The translations under genes were made by a program, and so were the position numbers. This document shows, piece after piece, positions 52,730 to 61,584 of a DNA stretch of 64,000 nt. Position 1 is the stretch's first letter. Every line of letters begins with the position of its first letter. A model generated the notes under the pieces. It saw nothing but the letters and a program-made list of their open reading frames with translations. It had not been told where the DNA came from and ran no database searches. The DNA comes from Sulfurimonas sp. (GTDB taxonomy: Bacteria > Campylobacterota > Campylobacteria > Campylobacterales > Sulfurimonadaceae), in assembly GCF_028714975.1 (NCBI RefSeq), contig NZ_JAQTLH010000004.1, forward strand, positions 124,001 to 188,000, written 5' to 3'.

Positions 52730-54535
52730 TCATAACAGATATTTTTTAATCCAAACACTCAAAACATATAAGCCCCAAATATGTTGCTTGAAGCCTCCTG
52801 ATGAGGCTTTTTGTATATGTTCATCCAAAATCTCTCTTTTAAATATGCCTGTTTGCTCATTTACCTCTTTTATGAGAGTGATTTTTCCACTCTCTATGAT
52901 GTACTCCATATACGGGTTTGAAAACCCTTTTTTTCTGCGTGATAGTATTTTTTTATCTACAAGCGGAGCTACAACCGACTTTAGAAGTGATTTTGTAACT
53001 CCATCCTCGTAACGAAGTTTTGGGTCTATGCTAAAGACGAGCGATACCAGTTTATGGTCTAAAAACGGAGTGCGTGACTCGATACCGTGAGCCATACTCA
53101 CACGGTCGAGTTTGCTCAAGAAATGCTCAGCTTGAAAAAGATGTAAGTCGATGTAGCTGTACCAGATACTCTCATCCGTATGCGAAGAAGCCTCAAACCT
53201 ATCTCTGTAATTTTTTAAATACTTGAGCGACTCGTTATCTCTTACATTTCTTCTCATGGCGACATTTTTTTGCAAATCCGTAAAATTTTCGCCGCTTGTT
53301 CTAAAGAGCAGGGTTTCATCAAAAACTCTTTTGTATCGCTCCCACTCTCTGTTCATGGAGAAATTCGAGTGAAAATAACCGCTTAACCAGTTCTTGTTTT
53401 TAAGTTTTGAGAGATTTTGGATATCTAAAAACTCAAAATATTGTCTATATCCCAAAAAGAGTTCATCGCTTCCCTCACCGCTTAAAACTACTTTATAGCC
53501 GTCTTTTTTTATTCTCTCAAAGAGCAAATAAAGAGGAACTGCGGCAGGGTCGTTTAGCGGCTCATCAAGCGCATCAAGGGTTTTATCAAGTGCATCTAAA
53601 AATTCACTTTGCAAAATCTCAACCTCTTGGTTTTTTACTCCTAAAAGCTCTGCACTCTCTCTTGCATTTTGCCTTTCATCGTACTTTGCAAAATTTTTGT
53701 ATCCCAAAGTGTAGGTTTGCAGATTGACTCCGCCCTTTAGAGCATACGCATTTATGGTCGCACTGTCAATCCCGCCTGAGAGCAGAGATGCCATCGGTAC
53801 GGCAGAGTGAAGTCTTATATTTATGGATTCTTCAAGTCGCTTTTGCAGTAAAAAGACTGCTTCGTCTTTGTCGGTAATGAGGTTTGGTTTTGCATCAAGC
53901 AGGTCAAAATATCGTTTTATTTCAATATGCCCCTCTTTAAAGGTAAGGTACTCTCCCGCAGCCAATTTTTTTATTTTTTTAAAAAAAGTAAATGGCGGAG
54001 TCGGAGCCAAAAATGATAAGTAGCTAAGAAGTGCGTCGCTCTCCATCTCTACTTTTTGTAAAAAAGGTATGAGGGCTTTTATCTCGGAAGCAAAAACAAA
54101 GGCTTTGTCATGCGTAAAAAAGAGCGGTTTTTTACCGAGTCTATCGCGAAAAAGGTAGAGTGTTTCATCATCCAAAAGTGCGATGGCAAACATACCGCGT
54201 AAATGTGTTACAAACTCTACTCCCCACTTTAGATAGGCTGCTATGATTACCTCGCCCTCACTCATGGTTTTAAAGTTAAACTCGCCTGCTAACTCTTGTT
54301 TTAACTCTTTAAAGTTGTATATCTCTCCGTTAAACGAGAGTAGAATCTTTTCATGCAAAAGCGGTTGGTTAGAGTGTGAATGGGTATCGGTAATGCTTAG
54401 TCTTTGGTGTGCAAAAAAGAGATTTTTTCTTTGTACGACTCCGCAAAAATCGGGTCCTCTATGGGCAAGCGTGCCAAGAGCTTTTTTGGCTAAACTCTCA
54501 TCATACTCACCTAAAATCCCAAAAATCGCACACAC
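52730..54535 (-). CDS. asnB: Asparagine synthase (glutamine-hydrolysing)
   Basis: 601 residues from a GTG. MCAIFGILGEYDE puts the nucleophile Cys at position 2. The glutaminase part has RGPDF and LSFNGEIYN; the synthase part has SLLSGGIDSATINAY (PP-loop) and ESRTPFLDHKLV. It makes Asn from Asp and Gln, or modifies surface sugars in some neighbours. The start overlaps the stop of the methyltransferase gene by one base (TAGTG). Confidence 0.92.
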   Translation of the reverse strand: MCAIFGILGEYDESLAKKALGTLAHRGPDFCGVVQRKNLFFAHQRLSITDTHSHSNQPLLHEKILLSFNGEIYNFKELKQELAGEFNFKTMSEGEVIIAAYLKWGVEFVTHLRGMFAIALLDDETLYLFRDRLGKKPLFFTHDKAFVFASEIKALIPFLQKVEMESDALLSYLSFLAPTPPFTFFKKIKKLAAGEYLTFKEGHIEIKRYFDLLDAKPNLITDKDEAVFLLQKRLEESINIRLHSAVPMASLLSGGIDSATINAYALKGGVNLQTYTLGYKNFAKYDERQNARESAELLGVKNQEVEILQSEFLDALDKTLDALDEPLNDPAAVPLYLLFERIKKDGYKVVLSGEGSDELFLGYRQYFEFLDIQNLSKLKNKNWLSGYFHSNFSMNREWERYKRVFDETLLFRTSGENFTDLQKNVAMRRNVRDNESLKYLKNYRDRFEASSHTDESIWYSYIDLHLFQAEHFLSKLDRVSMAHGIESRTPFLDHKLVSLVFSIDPKLRYEDGVTKSLLKSVVAPLVDKKILSRRKKGFSNPYMEYIIESGKITLIKEVNEQTGIFKREILDEHIQKASSGGFKQHIWGLYVLSVWIKKYLL

Positions 54536-55125
54536 TAGAGCACTTCTTTTAAAAACATAACGGTTATATCGTCTTGCATATAGTCATCTCTAAAAATAAC
54601 CTCTTTAACACCCAAATCACTTGCCATCTTATCTATCTGTTCGGTTGTGAGATAGTTATAAGTTTCGCTCTCTTTTTCGCCGTGAAGAACATTAAATATA
54701 AAACCGACTCTGCATGATGAGAAGCAGTTTCGCACGAAAAGATGTGTCTCAAAATCCTCTAAAACATTCATAGCGCCGCTGCAGATATAAAAGTCGGCAG
54801 ACGGAAGTTTATCGGTGCAAATATCTGCGACTACTATCTCGCAACCTGTGTTGTTTAAGGCAATTGCGTACATCTCTTCAAGAGAATCTATACCGATGTA
54901 CTCTTTTGGCGCTCTTTTCTTTTTTAACATATAGAGATACAAATCGCCAAATCCGCATCCGGCATCGGCAATGCTATGTTTGCTCATATCTTTGGGCAAC
55001 ATCTCTAAAATAATATCAAATCTCATTTTTTGAGACTCTTTTGAGTGCCAGTTTACACCCTTAGCCGTTATGCCGTATTTTTCTATAGCAGTCGAATAGA
55101 ATGTTTTGTTGTCAATACGAGGCAT
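54535..55125 (-). CDS. SAM-dependent methyltransferase upstream of asnB
   Basis: 196 residues. SIADAGCGFGDLYLYML is motif I and YIGIDSLEEMYAIA motif II; FYICSGAMNVLEDF is the post-motif. It may modify a product made with AsnB, since the genes overlap, but the substrate is unknown. Confidence 0.78.
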   Translation of the reverse strand: MPRIDNKTFYSTAIEKYGITAKGVNWHSKESQKMRFDIILEMLPKDMSKHSIADAGCGFGDLYLYMLKKKRAPKEYIGIDSLEEMYAIALNNTGCEIVVADICTDKLPSADFYICSGAMNVLEDFETHLFVRNCFSSCRVGFIFNVLHGEKESETYNYLTTEQIDKMASDLGVKEVIFRDDYMQDDITVMFLKEVL

Positions 55126-55251
55126 GGTTAAAAAGATTCATAATGTGATTTTCCAAAAAAAGAGATTTAATTTTGAAATTATAGTACAAAATATATTTAG
55201 ATTGTTTTTTTGTTATGTTATTATACATCTATTAAGCGATAAGGAATAGTT

Positions 55252-56202
55252 ATGAGTCATATGTATAATCTTGCAATCATAGGTGCCGGACCGGCTGGGA
55301 TTGCAACGGCGGTGGAGAGTTACCTGCAAGGGATTAGAGATATTGTTTTACTGGAAAAAGACCAAAACCACAACTCTACGATACGCAAATATTATAAAGA
55401 TAACAAGAGAGTCGATAAAGATTGGAAGGGTCAAAAAGTTGAGCTTGACGGCAGAATCTACTTTGTAGACGGAACAAAAGAGACGACTTTGGACTTTTTT
55501 GATGAGATTTTGACAAACCACTCCGTCGAACTTAAAACACATACGGAAGTTCAAAGTATAAAAAAAAGAGACGGATATTTTGAAGTTTTTGTAGCAGGCG
55601 GAAGCATAAGCGCAAAATATGTGGTTGTAACTATCGGCAGAATGGGAAAACCGAATAAACCTGACTACAAGATACCTTTAGAGATTAAAAAGAGAGTCGC
55701 CTTTACACTTGATAGTTGCGTCGGAGATGAGAAAATTTTAGTAGTAGGCGGCGGAGATAGCGCAATTGAGTATGCGGTTGATTTGAGTACAAAAAATGAG
55801 GTTACAATTTGTTATAGAAGAGAGAGTTTCAGACGGGCAAATCCGACAAATCAAAATGATATAGCAAATGCGATAGCGCATAAAGAAGTAGAAGCAATGT
55901 TGGGAGTAGATATAGACTCACTAGAGGATGAGGATGGCAGAGTGAGAGTGATTTTTAGCGAGCGAGAATCGCAAACATTTGATAGAGTTATCTATGCAAT
56001 TGGCGGAACGACTCCAAGCGCATTTTTGGCAAACTCGGGCATACATGAACTTGACGGCAAACCCGTACACAATGAAAATTATGAGACAAATATCAAAGGG
56101 CTTTTTGTAGCAGGAGATATAACGCAGGAGTCCGGCGGAAGCATAGCTCTTGGACTAAATCACGGATACGCCATCGCTTGTTATATTCAGAAAAATAATT
56201 AG
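55252..56202 (+). CDS. FAD/NAD(P)-dependent oxidoreductase (YpdA/TrxB-like, no CxxC)
   Basis: 316 residues. IIGAGPAGIATAVESYL binds FAD, LVVGGGDSAIEYAVDL binds NAD(P)H, and GLFVAGDITQESGGSIALGLNHG closes the FAD site. The redox CxxC of thioredoxin reductase is missing, as in YpdA-type disulfide reductases and ferredoxin-NADP reductases. Its partner is unknown. Confidence 0.82.
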   Translation: MSHMYNLAIIGAGPAGIATAVESYLQGIRDIVLLEKDQNHNSTIRKYYKDNKRVDKDWKGQKVELDGRIYFVDGTKETTLDFFDEILTNHSVELKTHTEVQSIKKRDGYFEVFVAGGSISAKYVVVTIGRMGKPNKPDYKIPLEIKKRVAFTLDSCVGDEKILVVGGGDSAIEYAVDLSTKNEVTICYRRESFRRANPTNQNDIANAIAHKEVEAMLGVDIDSLEDEDGRVRVIFSERESQTFDRVIYAIGGTTPSAFLANSGIHELDGKPVHNENYETNIKGLFVAGDITQESGGSIALGLNHGYAIACYIQKNN

Positions 56203-56210
56203 AGAATTTT

Positions 56211-56615
56211 TTACTCCAACTGCTCTAAAAGATTTAAAAATTCGGCTTTATCGGTAAAGCCGATATTCTCGTAAAATGTTTTCTGTTCATTCGGTTTTAC
56301 AAAAAAGACCGCCGGAACCATCGGGGCATTTAGATATTTTGGGAAATCGCTCTTTGATTTATTTAGGATAAGAGGGATGTATTTGGATTTAATCGTACTA
56401 TCTACGGTTTTGTCGCTCAGCGTCTTTTTTTCAAACTTACTGCACCAAGGACAGTAGTCGGTTACCATCAAAACCATAAGATTTTTATTCTCTTTTTTTG
56501 CTCTCTCTAGTGCCGTTTCGTATTTTGTCTCATACCCCATCTCTTTGGCAAAATCTTTATATCCCTCACAAAATGCAAGAGAAACAAGTAGAACAAGTAA
56601 GGCTAATTTTTTCAT
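56211..56615 (-). CDS. Periplasmic thioredoxin-like protein
   Basis: 134 residues with a signal peptide (MKKLALLVLLVSLAFC). CPWC at residues 55-58 in TDYCPWCSKFEKKTL is the redox site, and the cis-Pro segment NAPMVPAVFF is present. It belongs to the Thioredoxin_7/DsbD-gamma-like group. It may reduce or repair periplasmic proteins. It follows the antiporter gene. Confidence 0.88.
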   Translation of the reverse strand: MKKLALLVLLVSLAFCEGYKDFAKEMGYETKYETALERAKKENKNLMVLMVTDYCPWCSKFEKKTLSDKTVDSTIKSKYIPLILNKSKSDFPKYLNAPMVPAVFFVKPNEQKTFYENIGFTDKAEFLNLLEQLE

Positions 56616-56620
56616 TTTAT

Positions 56621-57784
56621 CTACTCAACTTTTGTTTTATATATGTAAGAGATCAAAAATTTCAGTAAACTCATGATGATTACGCCCGAGAGCATACCTG
56701 CTACTATGAGTGATAGATACTCATTTTTTGATATAAGTGTTGCTTCATGGGCTATGGTTGCAATAGCAATTATAAATGTCAGCGGCATCGAGTCCCCGAG
56801 TGCTAGTAGAAATGTTTCAACAGGATTAAGATGTGAGCTGTATGCAAGATAGGAGCTGACAACTCTTACAAAAACTAAAGCACTTAAAATAAGCAGTGCA
56901 TGGTAGAGAATTTCGGTGCTAAAGATTAGATTTAAGTCCATCGTTGTTCCGACATAGATAAAAAATACGGGAACTAAAAAGCCAAATCCGACTTTGTGCA
57001 GTGTATGAGGCAAATCTTTTTTATGCTCAAAAAAGTTAGCTATATAGATACCGGCAAAAAAAGCGCCCAAAACCTTGTCAATATGGAGTATTTCCATGAT
57101 GGCGATAAGTACTATAAATAGTGCGGCACTGATTCTTACACTCTCAACTTTAGAGTCGTCTTCGGGCATAATGAGCGTTTTTAATTCAGGGAACCACCAA
57201 AATAAAATATTTAAAAGTTTGAAAGAGTGGTAGATGAGAAACAGCACTATAAAAAAGATGGATATATTTTTAAAGAGCTCAAAACCTATACCGTTATGTA
57301 TGTATGACTCATAGATAACGATGGCGGATATACTGATTATCTCACCTATTACGCCTACAATGAGAACGATTTCAAGCCATTTGTATTTTTTGCCGTACTC
57401 ATTGATAAGAGCCATAATCATTCCAAGAGATACGATAGGGATGATAACTATGTAGACGGGGTTTAAATCAAAAAGTATGTATATGCCGATAGAGAGTGAG
57501 TAGAGGGTTATAAAGTAGACAATGGCGCTCTTTAGAAGTTTTCCTCTTTGTGCAACAAAGTTTTTTAGGTTTATCTCAAGTCCGGCTAAAAACATTAGAT
57601 AGAAAAACCCTATCTTTGCTAAATATTTAAAAATCTCATTGTTTGTATCTAAAAATCCAAACCATACGGCTAATGAACCAAGTAAAATCTCTACTACGAC
57701 TATCGGAAGCTTTGTGATTTTTGAAAAAACAGGAGATATTACAAGTAAAAAAGCTATTCCGATAAAAAGTATAGAGCTACTCAT
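56621..57784 (-). CDS. CPA2-type cation:proton antiporter
   Basis: 387 residues with about 12 helices. FYLMFLAGLEINLK and the FFAGIYIANF, PVFFIYVGTTMDL segments are typical of the Na+/H+ exchanger family (KefB/NapA-like), here without the C-terminal TrkA domain. It exchanges Na+ or K+ for H+. Confidence 0.88.
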   Translation of the reverse strand: MSSSILFIGIAFLLVISPVFSKITKLPIVVVEILLGSLAVWFGFLDTNNEIFKYLAKIGFFYLMFLAGLEINLKNFVAQRGKLLKSAIVYFITLYSLSIGIYILFDLNPVYIVIIPIVSLGMIMALINEYGKKYKWLEIVLIVGVIGEIISISAIVIYESYIHNGIGFELFKNISIFFIVLFLIYHSFKLLNILFWWFPELKTLIMPEDDSKVESVRISAALFIVLIAIMEILHIDKVLGAFFAGIYIANFFEHKKDLPHTLHKVGFGFLVPVFFIYVGTTMDLNLIFSTEILYHALLILSALVFVRVVSSYLAYSSHLNPVETFLLALGDSMPLTFIIAIATIAHEATLISKNEYLSLIVAGMLSGVIIMSLLKFLISYIYKTKVE

Positions 57785-57792
57785 TATTCAAC

Positions 57793-58635
57793 CTATACAC
57801 CCTTCGCAATCCCGAGATTTAAAGATTTTAACATCTCCAAATCTTGGCTTATTGCGCGCCCGCTTGTTGTAAGGTAATTTCCTATAACAATCGAGTTTGC
57901 ACCGTGAGAAAAAATCTCTTTTTGTCTCTGCCCAAACATCAGTTCTCTTCCGCCTGCAACCATTATTCTCTGTGCATCGGCAATGATGTCTCTTGTTAAT
58001 CGTATAAGTTCTAAAGCTTCATCAATCGTGAGAGGATTAGGCTGCAGTTCTAGGGCTTTGTTATGATGGTAAAAATTTATCGGAACGGATGTAGGATTTA
58101 GGGATTTTAGCGACTCTAGCATTGAGATTCTGTCCTCATGGCTCTCTCCAAGCCCAAAGATACCGCCGCTTATAAGAACTAAACCTGCTTCATTTACATT
58201 TTTACACGTCTCATATCTCTCATCCCAAGAGTGGGTCGTACAGATTTGCTCATAAAACTCTCTTGAAGTCTCAAGATTATGGTTGTATGCTTTTATGCCT
58301 GCTTTTTTTAAGATTAAAAGTTGTTCTATATTTGCCGTTCCGTTGCATGCGATTAGTCTGAGTTTTGGCAGTTCTTTTGTTAAAATCTCTGCAATGTTGC
58401 AGACAAGAGAGAGAGTTTTATCGTTTAACCCCTTATCGGATGTGACCAGACAAAAACCTAAAGCGCCGTTCTCATAAGCTGTTTTTGCCTCCTCTAGGAT
58501 AAGCATCATATCTTTTTGCTTGTATCGCTCTATGTCAGCTTTGTATCTAACGCTTTGAGAACAAAATTTGCAATCTTCATTGCATGTTCCGCTGTTTATG
58601 TTACAAATCGAGCATAAGAATATCTCGTTATTCAT
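57793..58635 (-). CDS. bioB: Biotin synthase
   Basis: 280 residues from MNNEIFLCSIC. I start at the ATG within the yfcE end; the longer frame lacks support. The radical SAM cluster is in CNEDCKFCSQS (CxxxCxxC), and GGRELMFGQRQ near the end is typical. It is shorter than E. coli BioB (346), as in other Campylobacterota. It inserts sulfur into dethiobiotin. Confidence 0.9.
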   Translation of the reverse strand: MNNEIFLCSICNINSGTCNEDCKFCSQSVRYKADIERYKQKDMMLILEEAKTAYENGALGFCLVTSDKGLNDKTLSLVCNIAEILTKELPKLRLIACNGTANIEQLLILKKAGIKAYNHNLETSREFYEQICTTHSWDERYETCKNVNEAGLVLISGGIFGLGESHEDRISMLESLKSLNPTSVPINFYHHNKALELQPNPLTIDEALELIRLTRDIIADAQRIMVAGGRELMFGQRQKEIFSHGANSIVIGNYLTTSGRAISQDLEMLKSLNLGIAKGV

Positions 58636-59152
58636 TTTCTTCTCTTTTGAAGTTAAATTCTTGCTTTTCAATACTATCACTTTTATTTGTTCTTGTATAA
58701 AGCGTTACTATAAACTCACTCTCTTTTACCTCCAGCATTGCCCATTCCGAGATAGGTTTGTTTCTTGCGCAAACTTCTCCGGAGTTTATAAATAGAGTGT
58801 TGTTCATAAACTCTACGCTTGATTTATGCGTATGACCGTATATAATGACATCTGCATCGGGAATCAAGTAAAACGGCAGATGCATAAGTTTAAAGTTTGT
58901 ATTTGCAAGTCTAAAGTAGTAAGGTTCTTGAACTAAGTGATACTCAGAGTGGTATTCTGCCAGATGTGCATCGTTGTTTCCATAGACGGCTATGTATTTT
59001 ACACCGCTATCTTTGAGTAGTTTTAAAATATCAAGTTCTACAATATCACCTGCATGAAGGATAACTTCAGCACCGTCTTTTATGAGAGTATCAATCGCAC
59101 GGGCAGCTTTTTTAACCTTTCTGTGCGTGTCTGAGATAATACCTATCTTCAT
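58628..59152 (-). CDS. yfcE: YfcE-type phosphodiesterase
   Basis: 174 residues of the calcineurin-like family. Metal residues are in IGIISDTHRK, LHAGDIVE, YGNNDAH and IYGHTHKS. Overlaps bioB by 8 bases and follows topA by 7. Substrate uncertain; MJ0936/YfcE members hydrolyse small phosphodiesters. Confidence 0.85.
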   Translation of the reverse strand: MKIGIISDTHRKVKKAARAIDTLIKDGAEVILHAGDIVELDILKLLKDSGVKYIAVYGNNDAHLAEYHSEYHLVQEPYYFRLANTNFKLMHLPFYLIPDADVIIYGHTHKSSVEFMNNTLFINSGEVCARNKPISEWAMLEVKESEFIVTLYTRTNKSDSIEKQEFNFKREENE

Positions 59153-59159
59153 AGCTTTT

Positions 59160-61376
59160 TTACTTTATATCTTCTATAGGAGTTTTTGCTTTACACTTGA
59201 TACACTCATAAACCTCTTTGCCTCTGTAAACTCTTTGTGCTAAAACACCATCGCAACCGGATTCTTTGCATTTTATGGTTGTCGGTTCAAATTTGGAGAT
59301 AAATTTACATTTCGGATAGGCGGCACATCCCCAAAACGGACCGCGTCTTGAGTTTTTAAGGCTTATCTCTCCTCCGCACTCAGGACATGGCGTAAGACTT
59401 ACTTTTGTCTCAACATTTATGCTTTTTGTATTTTTGCACTCAGGATAACCGCTGCATGCTAAAAATTGACCGTTTCTGCCGCTCTTTAGCACCATATCTT
59501 TGCCGCACTTCTCACACACTTCACCGCTTGATTCCGATGGGGTACTCTCTTTTTTTTCACCTTCGACCTGCTCGGTATATTTACACTTCGGATATGCGCT
59601 GCACGCTATAAACTCTCCAAATCTTCCGGAGCGAAGAAGAAGCTCCTCCCCGCACTTAGGACAAGCACGCCCAAGAGGTTTGGTTACTTTTAGAGATGTT
59701 ATACTCTCTTTGCCCTCTTTGACCTTTTCATCAAAAGGGAAGTAGAAGTCGCTTAAAAGTTTTTGCCAGTCATTTTGTCCCTCTGCAACTTCATCAAGCT
59801 TCTCTTCCATATTTGCCGTAAAACTTACATCAACGATATTTGCAAAATTTTTCTCCAGCATCTCTGTTACCGTAAATGCCATATCCGTAGGGATAATCTG
59901 CTTTTTCTCAATCGTTACATAGGTTCTGTTGCTAAGAGTTGCGATTGTCGGAGCGTAAGTTGAGGGTCGCCCGATTCCTTCGCTCTCCAGTTTTTTGATA
60001 AGTGCCGCCTCCGAGTAGCGAGCCGGTGGTTCCGTGAAGTGTTGCTCAGGTTTAACGCTTTGAATAATCGCACCCTCTCCCTCTTTTAGAGCCGGTAAGA
60101 GTTTATCTTTGTCTTCGGCTCCCGTGAGTGCGTAAAAACCGTCAAATATTAGTTTTCTCCCGCTTGCTCTGTATTCGTTCTCTTTTCCGCTAAATATGAT
60201 ACTTTGCTGCTCAAAAACGGCATCATTCATCTGGCATGACATAAACCTCTCGTAGATAAGGCGGTAAAGCTTTATCTCATCGGGCTTTAAAAAACTTTGC
60301 GCAATCTCAGGAGTAAAGTCAAGCGTAGTAGGGCGTATAGCCTCATGCGCCTCTTGCGCTCCCTTTGCTTTTTTGGTGTAAACTTTAGGCTCAGACGGAA
60401 GATATTTTTTTCCAAATCTACTCTCAATAACACCGCGAACGGCATCAACCGCTTCTGCTGCAAGGTTAAGTGAGTCCGTTCTCATATAGGTAATCACACC
60501 GCTTGTTCCGTTTGGAGTTTTTACACCCTCATAAAGCACTTGAGCTACCATCATAGTTTTTTTAGGAGTAAAGCCCAGTTTGCTTGAAGCGACTTGCTGA
60601 AGAGTTGAGGTCATAAACGGTGGAGGCGTTGCGCTTCTTCTCTCTTTTGTTTCGATGCTTGAGATGACAAATGTATCATTTTTTACGCTTACAGTTATTG
60701 CATCTGCCGCAGTTTTGTTCTCAATGGAGAGTTTTTGGAGTTTTTCTCCCTTGTGAGAGATAAGCGCTGCTTCTATATCTTTTTTAAATAGCGTATCGAT
60801 AGTCCAATACTCTTGCGCAACAAACGCTCTTATCTCTCTTTCACGGTCTACTACAAGTTTTAGAGTCGATGACTGAACACGCCCTGCCGAGAGACCTTTT
60901 TGGATTTTTGAACTAAGAAGCGGAGAGAGTTTGTAACCCACAACACGATCAAGCAGGCGGCGTGCCTGCTGTGCATTTACCATATTCATATCTATTTTGC
61001 GAGCGTTTTGCAGTGCGTTATTTATGGCAGTTTTTGTTATCTCGTGAAATACGATTCTAGGAAGTTCTTCGGGATTTTTATCTATCGCGTGAGCTATATG
61101 CCAACCTATTGCTTCACCTTCGCGATCCTCATCGGTCGCGATATATATCGTATCACTCTTTTTTGCCAAATCTTTAATCTGCTTTACCGTAGGCATATTC
61201 TCTTTTGCAACGCTATATGCGGGTATGAGATGGTTTTTTTCATCTATCGTGATTCCAAAACGAGCTTTTGGAAGGTCGCGTATATGACCTTTAGATGCGA
61301 TAACCTCATACTCTTTGCCTAAAAAGTTTTTAATAGTCTTTGCTTTAGCGGGTGATTCGACGATAATTAAGTTCAA
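59160..61376 (-). CDS. topA: DNA topoisomerase I
   Basis: 738 residues. The Toprim part begins IVESPAKAKTIKNFLG and has ATDEDREGEAIGWH. The active tyrosine is in GVITYMRTDSLNL. Four C-terminal Cys4 zinc ribbons run from about 575, each with a CPKCG- or CPECG-type start. It relaxes negative supercoils. It starts the operon topA-yfcE-bioB. Confidence 0.97.
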   Translation of the reverse strand: MNLIIVESPAKAKTIKNFLGKEYEVIASKGHIRDLPKARFGITIDEKNHLIPAYSVAKENMPTVKQIKDLAKKSDTIYIATDEDREGEAIGWHIAHAIDKNPEELPRIVFHEITKTAINNALQNARKIDMNMVNAQQARRLLDRVVGYKLSPLLSSKIQKGLSAGRVQSSTLKLVVDREREIRAFVAQEYWTIDTLFKKDIEAALISHKGEKLQKLSIENKTAADAITVSVKNDTFVISSIETKERRSATPPPFMTSTLQQVASSKLGFTPKKTMMVAQVLYEGVKTPNGTSGVITYMRTDSLNLAAEAVDAVRGVIESRFGKKYLPSEPKVYTKKAKGAQEAHEAIRPTTLDFTPEIAQSFLKPDEIKLYRLIYERFMSCQMNDAVFEQQSIIFSGKENEYRASGRKLIFDGFYALTGAEDKDKLLPALKEGEGAIIQSVKPEQHFTEPPARYSEAALIKKLESEGIGRPSTYAPTIATLSNRTYVTIEKKQIIPTDMAFTVTEMLEKNFANIVDVSFTANMEEKLDEVAEGQNDWQKLLSDFYFPFDEKVKEGKESITSLKVTKPLGRACPKCGEELLLRSGRFGEFIACSAYPKCKYTEQVEGEKKESTPSESSGEVCEKCGKDMVLKSGRNGQFLACSGYPECKNTKSINVETKVSLTPCPECGGEISLKNSRRGPFWGCAAYPKCKFISKFEPTTIKCKESGCDGVLAQRVYRGKEVYECIKCKAKTPIEDIK

Positions 61377-61483
61377 ATAGATTTCCTATATATATAGTAT
61401 AGTTGTTTTAAGTTTGGAAGTGTAGCAAAAAAAGTATAAATAGAAGAAATTGAGAATCTTTTAAAAAAAATATCTAAAAAAAT

Positions 61484-61510
61484 TAAAGTTATTTTTTGCG
61501 GTGTCGATTT
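61484..61510 (+). promoter_or_regulatory. Sigma-28 (FliA) promoter of the flagellin gene
   Basis: TAAAG (61484-61488), a 15-base spacer, and TCGATTT (61504-61510) match the epsilonproteobacterial FliA consensus (TAAA-N15-CGAT). The ATG lies 75 bases downstream, giving a leader typical of flagellins. Confidence 0.75.
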
Positions 61511-61584
61511 AGTTCTCATCAAGGCAAGGATGCCTAGATAAAAATTAAACTAGAGCAAAAGGCTCTACCCTAAAAGGATTTAAA

